Assembly: GCA_964625225.1 (NCBI GenBank)
Contig: CAZVAR010000146.1
Coordinates: forward strand, 1-8,574
Reading direction: 5' to 3'
Length of the DNA stretch: 8,574 nt
Source: CAZVAR01 sp964625225
GTDB lineage: Bacteria > Pseudomonadota > Alphaproteobacteria > JAJUGE01
Positions 6,625 through 8,574 of the stretch are shown here, piece by piece. How positions within the stretch are numbered: the first letter of the stretch is position 1; each line of letters begins with the position of its first letter. The position numbers and the translations under genes were made by a program. Below the pieces are notes generated by a model. It saw nothing but the letters and a program-made list of their open reading frames with translations, was not told where the DNA came from and searched no databases.

Positions 6625-6801
6625 CAGGAGCGGCGGCTGGCGCGGCTGCAGCGGGTGATGGAGGCCTGGGACAGCGCGATCGGGGCCTTCAACGACATGC
6701 GCCAAGCCGAGGCGAAGAAGGGCAACAAGATCGATCCCGCAGAGGCATGGCCGAACTTCTGGGAGAAATGGCGGGCTAAGCGGCTTGCCGGAACTGGATA
6801 A
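6625..6801 (+). pseudogene. C-terminal tail of the TAXI binding protein after the TAG, in the same frame
   Basis: Fifty-eight codons directly after the TAG, without a frameshift, encode ERRLARLQRVMEAWDSAI (helical) and DPAEAWPNFWEKWRAKRLAG before TAA (6799-6801). This matches the C-terminal tail of longer TAXI binding proteins (a helix with RQ..L..AW, then an aromatic FW/YW segment). The codons stay GC-biased. The TAA lies 16 bases before the dioxygenase ATG, normal operon spacing, while the TAG leaves an unusual 193-base gap. The ancestral gene therefore ended at 6801. One base change (for example CAG to TAG) explains the interruption; assembly error or stop-codon readthrough are alternatives. 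No independent start with a ribosome binding site is seen. Confidence 0.75.
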
Positions 6802-6817
6802 TCATTGGAGGAACGTC

Positions 6818-7678
6818 ATGAGCTATTCGCGCATTGAGGTGAAGCCCGTCGCAGGGACACTCGGAGCCGAGATATCGGGAGTCGATCTCGCCGACGACCT
6901 CGATAACGAGACCTTCTCCGAGATTCATCAAGCCCTTCTCGAGCACCTCGTCATCTTCTTTCGGAACCAGAAGATGACGCCGGAGCAGCATAAGGCTTTC
7001 GCGCGGCGATTCGGCGAGCTCGACGTGCATGAATATGTGCAGGGCATCGACGGGCATCCCGAGATCATCGAGGTCGTCAAGGAGGCCGATGAGCGCGACC
7101 TGAATTTCGGCGGCACGTGGCATTCGGACGTCACCTACCAGGAGAAGCCCGCGCTCGGGTCGGTCCTCTACGCCTTGGAGACACCGCCCCACGGCGGCGA
7201 CACGATGTTCGCCAACCAGTATCTCGCCTACGAGACCCTGTCCGAAGGAATGCGGGAGATGCTGTCGGGAATGACGGCGATGCACAGCGCGGCACGTTCG
7301 TACGGCCCGAACAGCAGGGCCGCGAAACGGCAGGCGATCGGCAAGAACTCGATGCGCATCACGGTCAGCGAAGATGCCCTGGCGGAGCGCGAGCACCCGG
7401 TCATCCGCACCCATCCGGACACGCGGCGCAAATGTCTGTTCGTGAACGGGGTGTTCACCACCCGCTTCAAGGATATGACCGTCGAGGAAAGCCAACCATT
7501 GCTCGACTTTCTCTACAAGCACGCGGTTCGGCCAGAGTTCACCTGCCGTTTCCGTTGGGAGCCGGGTTCAGTTGCATTCTGGGACAATCGTTGTACGCAG
7601 CACTACGCGCTCAACGATTATCACGGCTTTCGTCGCCGCATGCACCGCGTGACGATCTCTGGCGATCGACCGTTCTGA
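6818..7678 (+). CDS. TauD/TfdA-family Fe(II)/2-oxoglutarate-dependent dioxygenase
   Basis: A 286-residue cytosolic enzyme, TauD-sized. It uses O2 and 2-oxoglutarate to hydroxylate a substrate, often cleaving a C-S or C-O bond. Seen: the iron facial triad His102-x-Asp104 (TWHSDVTY) and distal His262 (TQHYA); 2-oxoglutarate contacts Thr129 (GGDT) and Arg273. Arg277 (RMHRVTI) lines up with the sulfonate-binding Arg270 of E. coli TauD, and His71 with its His70, but the position of TauD Asn95 is Gly98. So the substrate carries an anionic group but need not be taurine; a TauD symbol is not justified. The start is ATG 6818, with GGAGG 6 bases upstream; the TTG at 6785 is in frame but lacks such a site and would overlap the binding-protein tail. 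It follows the TAXI binding protein closely and precedes a strong hairpin, so the two probably form one transcript under the divergent LysR regulator. Confidence 0.93.
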   Translation: MSYSRIEVKPVAGTLGAEISGVDLADDLDNETFSEIHQALLEHLVIFFRNQKMTPEQHKAFARRFGELDVHEYVQGIDGHPEIIEVVKEADERDLNFGGTWHSDVTYQEKPALGSVLYALETPPHGGDTMFANQYLAYETLSEGMREMLSGMTAMHSAARSYGPNSRAAKRQAIGKNSMRITVSEDALAEREHPVIRTHPDTRRKCLFVNGVFTTRFKDMTVEESQPLLDFLYKHAVRPEFTCRFRWEPGSVAFWDNRCTQHYALNDYHGFRRRMHRVTISGDRPF

Positions 7679-7706
7679 GCCGGAAAACGATCATCGGCGA
7701 TACCGG

Positions 7707-7745
7707 AAAGGCGCCGTTGTCGGGTATCCTGAGAACGGCGCCTTT
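7707..7745 (+). terminator. Hairpin terminator after the dioxygenase gene
   Basis: AAAGGCGCCGTT (7707-7718) pairs perfectly with AACGGCGCCTTT (7734-7745) around a 15-base loop: a 12-bp stem 28 bases after the stop codon. The stem ends in three T's but no longer T run follows, so termination may be partial. It also separates this module from the convergent rRNA operon. Confidence 0.65.
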
Positions 7746-7942
7746 GCAGCGGATCACCGACACGCAACTCTGTCCCTGCCCTTCTCCGTGAACGCGGGGT
7801 GGGTTACTGAGAACTTGCGCCTCTATCGGGATCACGCGATCGACGGTGTCGGCCGCGCCGGGCGGTTACGGCCTGGAGCTCGCGCACGACCCGCGGAGCA
7901 GGTCATACGGTCACGCGCAACCCGGGCCCCGAACGGCAAAAT

Positions 7943-7967
7943 GGCGCTAAGCCATTGGCTTAGCGCC
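7943..7967 (-). terminator. Factor-independent terminator of the rRNA operon
   Basis: GGCGCTAAGCC, a 3-base loop, GGCTTAGCGCC: a perfect 11-bp stem. Read leftward it is followed by ATTTTGCC, giving a short U run. It lies 7 bases beyond the 3' end of the initiator tRNA, so it closes the 23S-5S-tRNA transcript. Confidence 0.85.
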
Positions 7968-7974
7968 TCGATTC

Positions 7975-8051
<77 letters not shown>

Positions 8052-8088
8052 TTGGGTGTGGTGGTTTGGTGTCGAGGAAGTTTGGGGT

Positions 8089-8226
8089 GCGCTTGGCCGG
8101 CCTGGCGGCGACCTACTCTCCCGCGCCTTGAGACGCAGTACCATCGGCGCTGAGGGTTTTCACGGCCGAGTTCGGGATGGGATCGGGTGTTGGCCCCTCG
8201 CCGGAACCACCAGGCCGGCCAAGCGC
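8089..8226 (-). repeat. 17-bp inverted repeat enclosing 5S rRNA (processing stem)
   Basis: Positions 8089-8105 and 8210-8226 are perfect reverse complements (17 bases each). They include the terminal helix of 5S and extend it by about 11 bp into the spacers on both sides. This extended stem is a natural precursor structure for RNase trimming of 5S. Confidence 0.75.
8100..8215 (-). rRNA. rrf: 5S ribosomal RNA
   Basis: About 116 bases. On the minus strand it starts GCCTGGTGG and contains CCCGATCCCATCCCGAACTCG, written here as CCCGATCCCATCCC then GAACTCG, the 5S hallmark. It continues with GATGGTACTG and GGGAGAGTAGG and ends CCGCCAGGC, pairing with the 5' end. It lies between 23S and the initiator tRNA. 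Exact mature ends may shift by one or two bases. Confidence 0.95.
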
Positions 8227-8328
8227 GCCCTGTCGGGCGGTGTCGGGAAGGACGCGTGCTGTCTTCGCGGCGAGTGTTCCGGCCTTGCGCGGCCGGGCGC
8301 GGCTCGGGGCCACGCCCGAGGGCAAGTC

Positions 8329-8574
<246 letters not shown>

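Noticed and set aside
6776..7522. 248-codon minus-strand frame
   Set aside because: Antisense to the dioxygenase, which has all catalytic residues in the plus frame.

Overview
The window looks like chromosome of a high-GC alphaproteobacterium. The evidence is very GC-rich coding sequence, a ribosomal operon ending in the order 23S-5S-tRNA-fMet, an FtsH/DUF1269 pair, and a TAXI-type TRAP binding protein next to a TauD-like dioxygenase. Genus cannot be fixed from this sequence alone.

Left part (1-2024). Two genes run leftward. The first is the N-terminal 189 codons of an FtsH-type membrane AAA+ zinc protease, which runs off the left edge. Upstream of it is a 267-residue DUF1269 glycine-zipper protein with a long charged coiled-coil tail. 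Both are very GC-rich. A 443-base stretch without a convincing gene follows.

Middle (2025-4508). This is an accessory patch. A 453-residue protein with a C-terminal R-x4-H motif of the Apea-like HEPN type has visibly lower GC than its flanks. Directly behind it is a scrap of an IS481-like transposase that includes the catalytic-Glu region. Next come a small secreted protein of unknown function and the first 16 codons of an IS3-type transposase with a 21-base palindrome over its ribosome binding site. Two unrelated IS relics within about 1 kb suggest repeated insertion and decay.

Right-centre (4509-7745). This is a catabolic module. A LysR-family regulator (leftward) is divergent from a TAXI TRAP solute-binding protein, which is followed by a TauD/TfdA-type Fe(II)/2-oxoglutarate dioxygenase. 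The divergent region holds a dyad that fits the LysR T-N11-A rule. The binding-protein gene is broken by an in-frame TAG; the same frame continues with family-like sequence for 58 more codons and stops 16 bases before the dioxygenase ATG. The likely logic is substrate-responsive LysR control of uptake and oxidation of an organic acid or sulfonate, but no TRAP membrane subunits are in the window. A strong hairpin ends the module.

Right end (7943-8574). This is the end of a leftward rRNA operon: the 3' part of 23S rRNA, 5S rRNA inside a 17-bp processing stem, initiator tRNA-Met, then a factor-independent terminator. I did not find a clearly new multi-gene system. The best leads are the interrupted binding protein and the solitary HEPN gene beside IS debris.
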